A DNA stretch of 64,000 bases from an uncultured Clostridia bacterium (GCA_934130085.1 CAKOXK010000001.1:62001-126000), one strand, 5' to 3'; positions 1 through 10,020 are shown, counted from the first letter of the stretch. Notes: generated by a model not told the origin, from the letters alone. Translations and numbers: made by a program.

Positions 1-2625
1 TTTATAATGTTCAAAATTGGGCAAGATGACAAAGAAAAAATAAAAATAAAAAATAAAGATAGAGATTATTTAATAAAAATAGCGATGCTTACATGGCAAT
101 TTTTCAAAGACAACTTAATAAATGAACTTCCAATAGATAATTATCAAGAAGATAGAAAAGAAAAGCAAGCCTTAAGAACATCTCCAACCAATATTGGACT
201 TTATTTAATGGCAATAATAACAAGTTATGATTTAGGTTTTGAAACACTGCAAAGCATTCTAGAGAGAATCGAAAAAACAATATCAACAATAGAAAATCTT
301 CCAAAATGGAATGGTCATTTATACAATTGGTACAACCTAGAGAAACTTATGCCAATATATCCGTATGATATTTCATCAGTTGATAGTGGAAACTTTATAG
401 GTTACATGATAACAACGAAAGAATTCTTAAAAACACTAAATCAAAATGCAGTAAAAGAAAAATTAGACGTAAGATCTAGAAGCGAAAGCTTAAACAAAAG
501 AGTAGAAGAACTTATTGAAAAGATTGAAAAAATAATAAATGAAACAGATTTTAGTAAATTATATAATAAAGAAAATGGTTTACTTTCAATAGGCTACAAT
601 GTTGAACAAAATAAATTATATGATTCTTATTATGATTTATTAGCTTCAGAAGCAAGGCAAGCAAGCTTAATTGCAATCGCTAAAAAAGATATAGAAGAAA
701 AACACTTTCAAAACTTAGGACGAACATTAACAAGAATTGAAAACAAAAAATGCTTAGTTTCATGGGGAGGAACAGCCTTTGAATATTTGATGCCCAATAT
801 AAATATAAAAACATATACAGGAACAATATTAGATGAAGCGCAAAAAATGGCTGTAAAAAGCCAAATCATGTATGGCGCAAAACTCAGCATTCCATGGGGA
901 ATATCTGAAGCAGCATTTAGCCTAAAAGATTTTCATGGAAATTATCAATACAAAACCTTTGGAATTCCATGGCTGGGTTTAAAAAGAAATTTAGGAGAAG
1001 ATGCTGTAGTAAGCCCATACTCAACAGCGCTTGCACTAACAATTGATAGTGAAAAAGCAATAGAAAACTTGAAAAGGCTTGAAAAAGAAGGCGCAATAGG
1101 AAAATATGGATTTTATGATTCAATAGACTACAAGCCAAAAAAAGAAGTAATAAAAACATTTATGGCACATCATCAGGGAATGATATTAACATCAATAGAT
1201 AATGTTTTAAATGATAATATATTCCAAAAAAGATTTTCAAACGATAAAAAGATACAAGGAGTTATGATCTTATTACAAGAAAAAATGCCAAATGATGCAG
1301 TAATAAAAGAGAAAAAAGATAAAGCAAGAAAATTAAAATATGAAGGATATGAAGAGCAAATTATAAGAACAAAAGGACTTAATGTTATATCAACCAATAA
1401 ACTAACAAACCTTACAAAAGAGAATAAAGAAGGTTTTACAAAACTCGGAAATATCATAATAAATAATGGGGTAAACTTATTTATAAAAAACACAAAAACC
1501 AATGAAATAATTGACTTTAACGAAGTATCAAACGAGAATTCGAAGATAGAATTTTTACCATACAAAACAAAACTAACAGAGGAAGATGGAAAGATAAAAA
1601 TTGAGCAGGAAATAACAATTGCTCCACTTTCACAAGTAGAAGTTAGAAAAATAACATTAAGAAACAAAAGCTTAGAAAAGGAAAATTTAGAGATTACAAC
1701 TTATGAAGAGCCAAGACTATCAAGCAAAGAACAATTCGAAGCCCATCCTGCATTTGATAAAATGTTTTTGAAATTTGAAGAGATAGAAAATGCGCTTAAG
1801 GTAACAAGAAGAAAAAGAACAGAAGATGAAAGAATTGCTATAGAATATGTAGGAATGTTATCAGAAGATAACAAAAAAATGGAATACGAAATTGATAAAG
1901 AAAACTTTAAATCAAGAAATAAAAATGAAATACCAGAAGCAATAAAAAATTCAAAACAATTATCAAGTAAAGTCTACGAAACAATTAATCCAATAATAGC
2001 ACTGAGAAGAAGTATAGAACTAAATGTAGGAGAAAAGAAAGAAATTTACTTAGTCAGAAGCGTAGGTGAAAATGAAGAAAAAGTGAAAGAAAATTTTAAA
2101 GAATACTCAATAAAAGAAAACTTAGAAAGAGTATTTGAATTGTCAAAAGCGCAAACAAGAGCAGAAACAAGGTATATGAACCTAACCGAAAAAGAGGTTG
2201 CAAAATATCAAAAAGAGCTAGAAAAAATCTACAACAAAAAAAGTAATACAAATGAAGAAAGATTAAATAAAGAGAAAATGTATGATTTATCAAATGAAAA
2301 TTTATGGAAATTTGGAATATCAGGTGACTACCCTATAATCTTAGTAAAATTGAAAGATTACAATGACTATTACTTGATAGACGAAGCATTTAAAATGTTT
2401 GAATACTACAAAAGCAAAAATATAAGCACAGAAATGTGCATCATGACAGATATAGGACTAAATAAAGAGCAAATGAGTATTGATATGCAAAGATATATGG
2501 GAGTAAGAGAGGGAATATTTATAGTCGAAAAAGCAAGTAAAGATGATAAGAAGGTTCTGGAGCTAAAAGCTACAATTATAATGTCAACGTTAACGTTAAT
2601 TGAGCACCATTCGAACTTTGCCTGA
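1..2625 (+). CDS. Cyclic beta-1,2-glucan synthase-like protein, middle part (5' partial)
   Basis: The frame is open to the left edge, so the protein probably starts before the window. Residues about 20-430 match the glycoamylase-like domain of NdvB-type cyclic glucan synthases, with landmarks RTSPTNIGLYL, SVDSGN, YDLLASEAR, WGISE, GLKRNLGED and FMAHHQGM. Residues about 450-720 resemble the beta-sandwich that precedes a GH94 domain, and LWKFGISGDYPI is the usual landmark of the following linker. The last residues (EHHSNFA) are encoded by a dispersed palindromic repeat, so the frame seems cut short by its insertion; the rest of the enzyme continues in the next gene. In the family this enzyme makes cyclic beta-glucan at the membrane and a phosphorylase domain controls ring size. 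Domain identity is firm; activity after the split is inference. Confidence 0.85.
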   Translation, partial: FIMFKIGQDDKEKIKIKNKDRDYLIKIAMLTWQFFKDNLINELPIDNYQEDRKEKQALRTSPTNIGLYLMAIITSYDLGFETLQSILERIEKTISTIENLPKWNGHLYNWYNLEKLMPIYPYDISSVDSGNFIGYMITTKEFLKTLNQNAVKEKLDVRSRSESLNKRVEELIEKIEKIINETDFSKLYNKENGLLSIGYNVEQNKLYDSYYDLLASEARQASLIAIAKKDIEEKHFQNLGRTLTRIENKKCLVSWGGTAFEYLMPNINIKTYTGTILDEAQKMAVKSQIMYGAKLSIPWGISEAAFSLKDFHGNYQYKTFGIPWLGLKRNLGEDAVVSPYSTALALTIDSEKAIENLKRLEKEGAIGKYGFYDSIDYKPKKEVIKTFMAHHQGMILTSIDNVLNDNIFQKRFSNDKKIQGVMILLQEKMPNDAVIKEKKDKARKLKYEGYEEQIIRTKGLNVISTNKLTNLTKENKEGFTKLGNIIINNGVNLFIKNTKTNEIIDFNEVSNENSKIEFLPYKTKLTEEDGKIKIEQEITIAPLSQVEVRKITLRNKSLEKENLEITTYEEPRLSSKEQFEAHPAFDKMFLKFEEIENALKVTRRKRTEDERIAIEYVGMLSEDNKKMEYEIDKENFKSRNKNEIPEAIKNSKQLSSKVYETINPIIALRRSIELNVGEKKEIYLVRSVGENEEKVKENFKEYSIKENLERVFELSKAQTRAETRYMNLTEKEVAKYQKELEKIYNKKSNTNEERLNKEKMYDLSNENLWKFGISGDYPIILVKLKDYNDYYLIDEAFKMFEYYKSKNISTEMCIMTDIGLNKEQMSIDMQRYMGVREGIFIVEKASKDDKKVLELKATIIMSTLTLIEHHSNFA

Positions 2626-2659
2626 TCGCTGCGTAGCATCTTAAACAATATAATATTTA
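2603..2659 (+). repeat. Dispersed palindromic repeat, half copy 1
   Basis: This is the right half of a repeat family also seen near 11401, 40633, 48388 and 54020. It holds the GC-richer core (gatcgctgcg) and ends in aaacaatataatatt. It supplies the last codons and the stop of the upstream glucan synthase frame and lies exactly between the two halves of that enzyme. Confidence 0.75.
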
Positions 2660-2689
2660 AATTATTATTTATAAATTTGGAGGATTGGT

Positions 2690-5101
2690 TTGTTTAGTTT
2701 TAGTGATGATTTTGATGAGTGTTATATAACAGAAAATAAGTTTAAGAGAACTCCTGTAGCCTGGTCTAATATTATGACAGGTAAACGTTTTGGTTCTATT
2801 GTGACTGAGGGGATGGGTGGCTTTACCTGGTTTAATAATAGTAAGACTAACAGGATTACATCATTCTCAAATGATTGTTATGAAGATAGTTCGTCTGAGT
2901 ATTTTTTGATAAATGATGGTGGTGCTTCATATTCTCTTGATGTTAATAATTTGCCTGATGATTATGAATATAAGGTTACATTTGGTTTTGGCTATTCTAT
3001 TTTTGAGCATGAGAATGAGAGGCTTAAGTCTAAGCTTACTATGTTTGTTCCACTTGAGAAAGTCAATGATGATTTTTCAGATTGCAAAGAAGATTTGGCT
3101 AAGGTTAGTTCATTTGTTCTAGAAAATAAGACAGATAGCGAGCTTAAAGTTAATGTTAAGTATGTTGTTTCTTTTCTGATGGGTGAAAGTGAGAAATGTT
3201 CTTTTATTCAAGAATCTTTTAAAGAGAATTTGAGAATGTTTGTTGAGCGTAATTTGGGTAACAGAAGAAATTACATTGTTTATATTGCTTCTAATGAGTG
3301 TATGAATGCTAATAAAGAGATGGAACTTTTTCTAAAGCCAAAGGAGAAGAAGCTTGTTAATATTATTTTAGGGGTTGCTTATGATGATGATGATGCTCTT
3401 AAAAGGTCTACTGATATTTTGCATAATTATGCAGATAAATTTGATAAGACTAAAAAATATTGGTCTGACTTGGTGAGTAGATGTACATGCAAGACTTGTG
3501 ATAGCTCTTTTGATTGTATGCAAAATGGTTGGCTTGCGTATCAGGCTATTGCGTCTAGATTGTATGCTAGGACAGGTTTTTACCAAACAAGTGGTGCGTA
3601 TGGTTTTCGTGATCAGATGCAAGATGCAATTGGAATGAAGTGGGTTGATGAAAATATATTGAAAAGGCAAATTATATTGAATGCTAATCATCAGTTTTTA
3701 GAAGGGGATGTGATGCATTGGTGGCATGAGGATGAAAAGCTTGGTATTAGAACCAGGTATTCTGATGATTTGCTGTTTCTACCGTATGGTGTAATTGAGT
3801 ATATAAATTTTACCGGAGATTATTCAATATTATATGAAAGAGCAAAGTATATTGAAGAAGACGAGCTTAAGGAAAATGAAAAGGATAGAGTTATAAGGTA
3901 CAAAGAGGCAAATGAGGACGGTACAATTTTAGAGCATCTGATAAAAGCAATTGAACGTTCTTTAAGGTTTGGAAAAGACAACTTGCCACTAATTCAATCA
4001 GGGGATTGGAATGACGGATTAAATAAAATCGGTGAAGATGAAAAAGGAGAAAGTGTATGGCTTGGGTTCTTCCTATATGATATATTAAATAAATTCTCTG
4101 AAATTTTAACAGAGCTTTTAAATAAAGAAGATAATATACTTAACAATGAAGTCTTGAATCAAAAAAGCAATATATCAAACGCAGTAACATTGAGTGAAGA
4201 AAGTGATACTTTTAATAAGGAAACTTTAAACGAAGAACATACCTTATGTAACATTGATATACTAGAAATAATAGAAAAATATAAAGAAATAATGCAGAGC
4301 TTAAAACATGCTTTAAATACTGTGGGATGGGATGGAAGATGGTTTAAACGTGCTATTGATGATCAAGGAAAAGATGTAGGCTCAAACTTATCAGAAGAAT
4401 GCAAAATAGATAATGAAGTACAAGCGTGGGCAGTCATGTCAGGAGCAGCAGATAATGATAAAAAATTTATTGCAATGCAAAGCTTACAAGAACAACTTGT
4501 AGATGAAAAACATAACCTAGTGAAATTATTAACTCCACCTCTTGAAAAGCTAAATTTAGGGTATATATCATCTTATCCAAAAGGAGTAAGAGAAAATGGA
4601 GGACAGTACACCCACGCACTAATTTGGGATGTAATAGCAAATTGCATATTGAACCAAAATGACAGAGCTTATGAACTTCTAAAAAAAGCAAATCCAGTAG
4701 AACATACAAAAAGTAAAGAAGCACAAGAAACCTACAAAGTAGAACCGTATGTAGTCGCAGCAGATATATATTCAAACGAAAATCTTGCAGGTCATGGAGG
4801 TTGGACATGGTACACAGGTTCAGCAGCATGGATGTATGAAGCACAAATAAAATATATATTGGGCTTAAACATATACCACAAAAAAATAACAATAAAACCA
4901 CACATACCAAGCACGTGGAATGGATACAAAATAATATTCAAATACAAAAATGCAATCTACAACTTCAACATAAAAAGAAGTCAAGAAGAAAATGATGAAA
5001 ATGAAACAATAGTCAAAGACACAAAAGAAATTGAAGACAATGGACAGAAAGAAATTGAATTAAAAGAAAGAGGAGTATATAACATAAAAATAAAAATATA
5101 A
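2690..5101 (+). CDS. GH94 glycoside phosphorylase part of a split cyclic glucan synthase
   Basis: 803 residues from a TTG start with a good ribosome site (GGAGG, 7 nt upstream). The protein matches the GH94 (cellobiose phosphorylase-like) C-terminal part of NdvB: TPVAWSNIM and GGFTWFNNSKTNRITSFSND near the N-terminus, YGFRDQMQDAI and HWWHE in the (alpha/alpha)6 barrel, and QSGDWNDGLN carrying the catalytic aspartate. GH94 enzymes reversibly phosphorolyse beta-glucosidic bonds. An Asn/Glu-rich insertion of about 50 residues follows the GDWNDG region. It begins where the upstream frame ends, in the normal linker, so the pair is one ancestral gene now translated as two chains. The first kilobase uses T-rich codons and the last A-rich codons. 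Confidence 0.85.
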   Translation: MFSFSDDFDECYITENKFKRTPVAWSNIMTGKRFGSIVTEGMGGFTWFNNSKTNRITSFSNDCYEDSSSEYFLINDGGASYSLDVNNLPDDYEYKVTFGFGYSIFEHENERLKSKLTMFVPLEKVNDDFSDCKEDLAKVSSFVLENKTDSELKVNVKYVVSFLMGESEKCSFIQESFKENLRMFVERNLGNRRNYIVYIASNECMNANKEMELFLKPKEKKLVNIILGVAYDDDDALKRSTDILHNYADKFDKTKKYWSDLVSRCTCKTCDSSFDCMQNGWLAYQAIASRLYARTGFYQTSGAYGFRDQMQDAIGMKWVDENILKRQIILNANHQFLEGDVMHWWHEDEKLGIRTRYSDDLLFLPYGVIEYINFTGDYSILYERAKYIEEDELKENEKDRVIRYKEANEDGTILEHLIKAIERSLRFGKDNLPLIQSGDWNDGLNKIGEDEKGESVWLGFFLYDILNKFSEILTELLNKEDNILNNEVLNQKSNISNAVTLSEESDTFNKETLNEEHTLCNIDILEIIEKYKEIMQSLKHALNTVGWDGRWFKRAIDDQGKDVGSNLSEECKIDNEVQAWAVMSGAADNDKKFIAMQSLQEQLVDEKHNLVKLLTPPLEKLNLGYISSYPKGVRENGGQYTHALIWDVIANCILNQNDRAYELLKKANPVEHTKSKEAQETYKVEPYVVAADIYSNENLAGHGGWTWYTGSAAWMYEAQIKYILGLNIYHKKITIKPHIPSTWNGYKIIFKYKNAIYNFNIKRSQEENDENETIVKDTKEIEDNGQKEIELKERGVYNIKIKI

Positions 5102-5139
5102 AAATTGTAAACTGTGAAGAATGTTAAATATTCAAGATT

Positions 5140-5185
5140 AAGAGATTCTTACTACTATAAAAGTAAAAAAGGAATCTCTAATTTT
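5140..5185 (+). terminator. Hairpin terminator after the GH94 gene
   Basis: Arms agagattc and gaatctct close a loop and are followed by a T-rich run. The rest of the 5102-5406 gap is AT-rich and without a gene apart from the promoter near 5361. Confidence 0.55.
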
Positions 5186-5360
5186 ATGCTAAAGATTTCA
5201 TTAAAATTGAATTAAATATAAAATAGTAAAATCTATTGTCAACTAAAAAAACTATGGTCAATTGAAAAAAGTAAATTCTATTTTACAAATTTTGTATAGA
5301 TTGTAGAAAAAAACGGAATTCTGTGGTATAGTGTGATTATTTAATAAGAGAAGCAAATAA

Positions 5361-5387
5361 TTGACACGGCTTGGAACATTTTATAAT
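5361..5387 (+). promoter_or_regulatory. Sigma-A-like promoter for the methyltransferase remnant
   Basis: TTGACA and TATAAT are both perfect, but the spacer is only 15 nt. The start codon follows about 20 nt later. Confidence 0.5.
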
Positions 5388-5406
5388 TGGCTAAACGAGG
5401 ATTGAT

Positions 5407-6004
5407 ATGGAAAACGAAACGTTTTATGAAAAATTGAAAAAATTTAGTAGCCCTTCAAATTTAATAAAAGGCTTCTTTAACCAGGAACTAGATAAAAAAC
5501 TAAATGGGAAAAAAGCAATTGACCTTGGAGCCGGAGTACGGAAATGATGCACAATTTTTATATGATAAAGGATTTGAGGTGACTTGTCTAGATAAAAGTA
5601 AAGAGGCCAAGAAATATATAGAAGAAGCAAACAAAAATATAAAAGTAACAACTGAAAGTTTTGAAGATTTCATACTAGAAAAAAATGAAGAAAAATATGA
5701 TTTAATATATTCAAACTTTGGCATCATTTTTTGCAACAAAGATCATATTGATGAATTAATTTATAAAATAAAAAACAGTTTAAACACAAATGGATTCTTT
5801 GTTGGAAATTTTCTTGGAATAACTGATGATTGGAATGATGAAAGGCATAAAGAAATTAAATTCTTTAATCAAGATGAAATAATAAATTATTTTAAAGAAT
5901 TTAAAGTTTTCTATATTTCAGACAAAAGATATATAAAAGATTCATCAAAAGAAAAAGACAAACATTGGCATGTTATAGAAATATATGCGCAAAAGATAAG
6001 ATAA
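5407..6004 (+). pseudogene. SAM-dependent class I methyltransferase, frameshifted
   Basis: The first frame, from ATG 5407, reads MENETFYEKLKKF... up to AIDLGAG, the start of the SAM-binding motif I, then hits a stop. The next frame continues with YGNDAQFLYDKGF, EVTCLDKSKEA and later YDLIYSNFGIIF and NGFFVGNFLG, typical of class I methyltransferases of the TehB/UbiE sort. One extra base within GGAG at 5533-5536 explains the break: removing it restores DLGAGYGND. No slippery heptamer is seen, so programmed frameshifting is unlikely. It is either a recent pseudogene or a sequencing error. The substrate cannot be inferred. Confidence 0.75.
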
Positions 6005-6069
6005 TTTGACATGAAAGACATCAAAAGGCTGATATTTTGCAAACACGCAAAAATCATTTCTTAAAACTA

Positions 6070-6098
6070 TTGTAAAATTTGTAAATTATTGATATTAT
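6070..6098 (+). promoter_or_regulatory. Sigma-A-like promoter for lemA
   Basis: TTGTAA, 17 nt, TATTAT, about 30 nt upstream of the lemA start. Confidence 0.5.
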
Positions 6099-6130
6099 AA
6101 GCATATATTTAAATGAAAGGAAGAGATAAT

Positions 6131-6682
6131 ATGCCAGGAATAATAATTGCAATTATAATAATTGTATTAATTTTAGCATTTATATTCGGAACATATAATT
6201 CTTTAGTACAATTAAGAAACAAAGTAAAAGAAGCATTTTCTACAATGGATGTATATCTAAAGAAAAGATGGGACTTAATACCAAACCTAGTTGAAACAGT
6301 AAAAGGTTATGCAAGTCACGAAGCAAAAACTTTAGAAGAGGTTACAAACTTAAGAAACAAATCATACTCTGATCTTGATCAAAGCGAAAAGGTTGATGTA
6401 AATAATAAACTTACAAGTTGCATCAATAAGCTATTAGCTGTTGCTGAGAATTACCCAGACTTAAAAGCTAATACAAATTTCTTGGATTTAAGCAATCAAC
6501 TAACTGGAATTGAAAATGATATTGCAAACTCACGTAAATATTACAATGCAACAGTTAGAAACTTAAATGATAAGGTTCAAATGTTCCCAAGCAACATTGT
6601 TGCAGGTATGTTTGGATTCAAAGAAGAAAAAATGTTTGAAGCAAACGAGCAAGAAAGAGAAAATGTAAAAGTACAATTCTAA
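6131..6682 (+). CDS. lemA: LemA family membrane protein
   Basis: A start at ATG 6131 (MPGIII) is preferred because the earlier in-frame ATG at 6113 overlaps the Shine-Dalgarno AAAGGAAGAG. Residues 3-25 form one N-terminal membrane segment; then comes the family landmark YNSLVQLRNKVKEAFSTMDVYLKKRWDLIPNLV and a coiled, four-helix domain ending in MFGFKEEKMFEA. The length (about 183 residues) is normal for LemA. The function is poorly known. It sits directly before a DUF2207 gene, an arrangement common in Bacillota, so the two probably act together in the membrane. Confidence 0.92.
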   Translation: MPGIIIAIIIIVLILAFIFGTYNSLVQLRNKVKEAFSTMDVYLKKRWDLIPNLVETVKGYASHEAKTLEEVTNLRNKSYSDLDQSEKVDVNNKLTSCINKLLAVAENYPDLKANTNFLDLSNQLTGIENDIANSRKYYNATVRNLNDKVQMFPSNIVAGMFGFKEEKMFEANEQERENVKVQF

Positions 6683-6685
6683 CAT

Positions 6686-6744
6686 AAATTACTTTAAACT
6701 ATTCGAAGGTTACATTTCCTTTTGAAAGTTTAAAGTAATTTTTT
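6686..6744 (+). terminator. Terminator after lemA
   Basis: Inverted arms aattactttaaact and agtttaaagtaatt followed by a T run. DUF2207 may therefore be partly uncoupled from lemA. Confidence 0.65.
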
Positions 6745-6913
6745 GTTTAAAGACGTAAAACATAGAAATGAAAAAAATAAAACTAAAGAAACAAAAAAAT
6801 AAATAGTAATAGATAAAAAAATAAAAAACTAAGAAAGCACGCATTAAAATTTTAAAAAGAAAGATAAAGAACAAAAGAAAATATTAATAATTAATTTAGA
6901 AATAGGGGGACTT

Positions 6914-8875
6914 ATGAAAAACAAATTAAGAAAAATACTTACTCTAGTATTCATTGCACAATTAATTATATCAATTTTTTCAATAAAATCACTTGCATTA
7001 TCAATTCCTAATTCTGATAGCATATACAATACATATAAATCTTATATTAGCTATAGCGAAAATGATGAGGATGATAATGAAGATTCAATATATGAAAATT
7101 TGAACGACAGTTACACTTATGATGAGAAAGAATCTTACGAGCAATTATCTGCTAAGGGTAATTTATTAAGGGGATATTCATCAAATGGATATTTCATAAA
7201 TTCTTATGATGTAAAAATAAATGCTAACGAAGATAATACATACAACATAACCGAAACAATCGAAGCATTTTTCGAAAGGTCAAGAAACAAACACGGTATA
7301 ATAAGAAAAATACCTTTGAAAAATACTGTAAAAAGACAAGATGGTACATCAGAAACTAACAGAGCAAATATTACAGATATAAGCGTAAATGATTCATATA
7401 CTGTATCAAAAGAAAACGGGGAATGTAAAATAAGAATAGGAAGCGCAGAAAGAACAGTCACAGGATTAAAAAAATATGTTATAAAATACAAATATAATTT
7501 TGGAAATGATAAAAACAAGAATTTTGATGAGTTATATTTAAACATTATTGGTAATAGTTGGGACACCTCAATAAGAAAAATCACCTTTACAATCAATATG
7601 CCTAAAGGATTTGATTCTTCAAAAGTTGGATTTTCGTCAGGCTATTATGGCAAAATTAGCGCAAATGATGAATCGGACAATGAATCAGATAATGAAGCGG
7701 ATGATAATGGGGTGGTATTTAACGTAACAGGCAATACAATAACAGGTTATTATTTAGGATTTCTTGAACCATTACAAGGAATAACCTTAAGAATTCAATT
7801 ACCTCAAGGCTATTTTGTAGAACAAAAACTACATATAACATTATTTGACTTTGTATCATTTATTCTTCCAATTATATTTATAGTTGTTGCAATAATTTTG
7901 TGGAAAAGATACGGAAAAGATGAAAAACCAGTTGAAACAGTAGAATTTTATCCACCAGAAGAATTTAATAGCCTAGATGTAGGATATTTCTATGATGGGA
8001 AAGTAAAGAACAATCACATAATTTCTTTGTTAGTATATCTAGCCAATAAAGGATATATAGAAATAAAGGAAATAGAAAAAAGCGGATTATTTACAAAAAA
8101 ACATACGTATCAAATTAACAAGATAAAGGAATATGATGGAAGTAATTCTACAGAAAAAGTATTTCTTGATGGATTATTTGATTGTGGAATTAATGGAATA
8201 GTAAGAGAAGAGGATTTGGTTGATGAATTTTATAAAACAATAGCCGATGTCTCAAAACAAGAAGAAAGAGTTCATAAAGCAGATTTATATACCAAACAAT
8301 CTGGCAGAAAATCTATAACGGTTGCTTTTCTATTTATGATTAACATATTTATAACTATCTTTTGCTTCGGAAATTATACAAGTGAGAATTACTTTACATT
8401 TCAAGAGCATACATTAGATTTAATAGAAACAATATACAATGTAACAGCATCAGTTATATTATTTATAACACTAGCAAAAATGCCAAAAAGAACAGAATAT
8501 GGAACTGAAATGCTAGGAAAAATAAAAGGATTTAGAAACTTCTTAGAAACAGCAGAAAAAGATAAACTTGAAAAATTAGTAAAAGAAGATCCAAAATATT
8601 TTTACAACATATTACCATATACTTACTCTCTAGGAGTATCAAAAGTTTGGATGGATAAATTCGAAACAATGGCAATACAAACACCTCCACCAACATGGTA
8701 TTCAGGATATGATGCTTTTGATATGATAAGATTTAATGCATTTATGAATAGCACAATGAAGTCAGCAACAACCGCAATGACATCAACTCCAAGTAGTAGT
8801 TCATCAGGTGGAGGATACTCAGGAGGAGGTTTCTCTGGTGGAGGCTCAGGAGGAGGAGGAGGAAGCTCATGGTAG
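6914..8875 (+). CDS. DUF2207 family membrane protein
   Basis: 653 residues with a cleavable-looking signal sequence (residues 1-30), an extracytoplasmic beta domain of about 250 residues typical of DUF2207 (YNITETIEAFFERSRNKHGIIRKIP), a membrane helix near 310-330 (FVSFILPIIFIVVAIILW), a predicted cytoplasmic region, a membrane hairpin near 470-520, and a Gly/Ser-rich tail ending GGGGGSSW. This tail is characteristic of the family. An acidic, low-complexity segment (NESDNEADDN) lies in the middle. The molecular role is unknown; pairing with LemA is the main clue. The Shine-Dalgarno is AGGGGG just before ATG 6914. Confidence 0.88.
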   Translation: MKNKLRKILTLVFIAQLIISIFSIKSLALSIPNSDSIYNTYKSYISYSENDEDDNEDSIYENLNDSYTYDEKESYEQLSAKGNLLRGYSSNGYFINSYDVKINANEDNTYNITETIEAFFERSRNKHGIIRKIPLKNTVKRQDGTSETNRANITDISVNDSYTVSKENGECKIRIGSAERTVTGLKKYVIKYKYNFGNDKNKNFDELYLNIIGNSWDTSIRKITFTINMPKGFDSSKVGFSSGYYGKISANDESDNESDNEADDNGVVFNVTGNTITGYYLGFLEPLQGITLRIQLPQGYFVEQKLHITLFDFVSFILPIIFIVVAIILWKRYGKDEKPVETVEFYPPEEFNSLDVGYFYDGKVKNNHIISLLVYLANKGYIEIKEIEKSGLFTKKHTYQINKIKEYDGSNSTEKVFLDGLFDCGINGIVREEDLVDEFYKTIADVSKQEERVHKADLYTKQSGRKSITVAFLFMINIFITIFCFGNYTSENYFTFQEHTLDLIETIYNVTASVILFITLAKMPKRTEYGTEMLGKIKGFRNFLETAEKDKLEKLVKEDPKYFYNILPYTYSLGVSKVWMDKFETMAIQTPPPTWYSGYDAFDMIRFNAFMNSTMKSATTAMTSTPSSSSSGGGYSGGGFSGGGSGGGGGSSW

Positions 8876-8886
8876 TAGAAAAGTAT

Positions 8887-8967
8887 AAAAAGTTTTAAAT
8901 CGTCAAGTAAAAGATTAAATGCAATTTTGTAGAGTAAATGAAATTTGTACGAGAAAAAGTTTTAAAT
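8887..8967 (+). mobile_element. Miniature insert copy 1 (53 bp) with 14-bp target duplication
   Basis: A 53-bp insert (8901-8953) starts with CGTCAAGTAAAA and is flanked by perfect 14-bp direct repeats AAAAAGTTTTAAAT at 8887-8900 and 8954-8967. The same start sequence occurs at 23885 and 39159, also between direct repeats. It has no coding capacity and no terminal inverted repeats. Confidence 0.7.
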
Positions 8968-8989
8968 TAATAGTATATGGGGAAAAAGC

Positions 8990-9018
8990 TTGATAATTAA
9001 ATTTTATTATGATATAAA
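8990..9018 (+). promoter_or_regulatory. Sigma-A promoter for the response regulator
   Basis: TTGATA, 17 nt, TATAAA, about 30 nt before ATG 9049, which has an AGGAGG ribosome site. Confidence 0.65.
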
Positions 9019-9048
9019 TTAAGTAGTTTTGTATTACAGGAGGATATA

Positions 9049-9783
9049 ATGGATAACAAAGAAAGACCAGAAGATGAAAGAAAAATCGTATTAGGTGTTG
9101 ATGATGAAGAAGCAATACTTGATTTACTAAAATTCAATATTGAAAAAGAAGGATTTAAATTCATATCTGCTACAAATGGAGAAGATGCCATAAAAATTGC
9201 AAAAGAACAAAATCCAGATATAATCTTATTAGATGTTATGCTACCTAAAATGGATGGACTTACTGTATGCAAAAAAATAAGACAAGAGGATGTAACTGTT
9301 CCAATTATAATGCTTTCTGCAAGAGGTGAAGAAATTGATAAGATTGTAGGATTAGAAATTGGTGCAGACGATTATATGACAAAACCATTCAGTACAAGAG
9401 AATTATTAGCTAGAATAAAAGCTAATATAAGAAAGACAGAAAACATTGAAAACATTATTCCAAATAAGAGGGATAATAAATTAATAATCAATGGTTTAAT
9501 ACTTGACCTTGATAAATTTGAAGCAAATGTTAGAGGAGAGCAAATTCATGACCTAACAAGAAGAGAATTTGACGTACTAAAATATTTAGCTCAGAGACCA
9601 GGCCAAGTTGTTACAAGAGAAACACTTCTTGAAAAGGTTTGGGGATATGAATATTATGGTGATATTCGTACAGTTGATGTTACAGTCAGAAGAATCAGAG
9701 AAAAAATCGAGAAAAACACATCAAACCCTAAAATCTTAGTTACTAAAAGAGGAGTTGGATATTACTTATCAAATAGAGACTAG
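9049..9783 (+). CDS. OmpR/PhoB-family response regulator
   Basis: 244 residues. A receiver domain spans about 12-130 with the acidic pair VDDEE, phospho-acceptor Asp in IILLDVMLP, the Ser/Thr switch in IIMLSARG and Lys in MTKPFS. A winged-helix DNA-binding domain follows at 145-240 (LTRREFDVLKYLAQRPGQVV, RTVDVTVRRIREKIE). Together with the downstream kinase it forms a two-component system of the PhoP/PhoR or WalR/WalK type; the exact regulon cannot be told from sequence. A terminator separates it from the kinase. Confidence 0.93.
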   Translation: MDNKERPEDERKIVLGVDDEEAILDLLKFNIEKEGFKFISATNGEDAIKIAKEQNPDIILLDVMLPKMDGLTVCKKIRQEDVTVPIIMLSARGEEIDKIVGLEIGADDYMTKPFSTRELLARIKANIRKTENIENIIPNKRDNKLIINGLILDLDKFEANVRGEQIHDLTRREFDVLKYLAQRPGQVVTRETLLEKVWGYEYYGDIRTVDVTVRRIREKIEKNTSNPKILVTKRGVGYYLSNRD

Positions 9784-9802
9784 GGTCTGACAAATATAAA
9801 TG

Positions 9803-9852
9803 TAGCTAGCCTATATTACATAAAAGTAAGATTTAAGGCTAGCTGATTTTTT
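9803..9852 (+). terminator. Terminator between response regulator and kinase
   Basis: Perfect 9-bp stem AGCTAGCCT / AGGCTAGCT followed by a run of Ts. The rest of the gap to 10020 is AT-rich; 9902-9970 resembles sequence at 36976-37030. Confidence 0.75.
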
Positions 9853-10020
9853 ATAAATTATGAAAGTTATGCAATTCTCATAATATATAAAATTACAATG
9901 CACAGAAAATTTATTTCATAAATTTTCAATCACGAACAAATTTACTAAAAAACTAAAGTTTTTTCTGATTTGTTTTAAAAAATTTAACTTATCTAACTTG
10001 AAAGGATAAATTGGAATTAA

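Noticed and set aside
5407..6004. Programmed frameshift in the methyltransferase
   Set aside because: No slippery sequence, internal Shine-Dalgarno or following pseudoknot is seen at 5533-5536.
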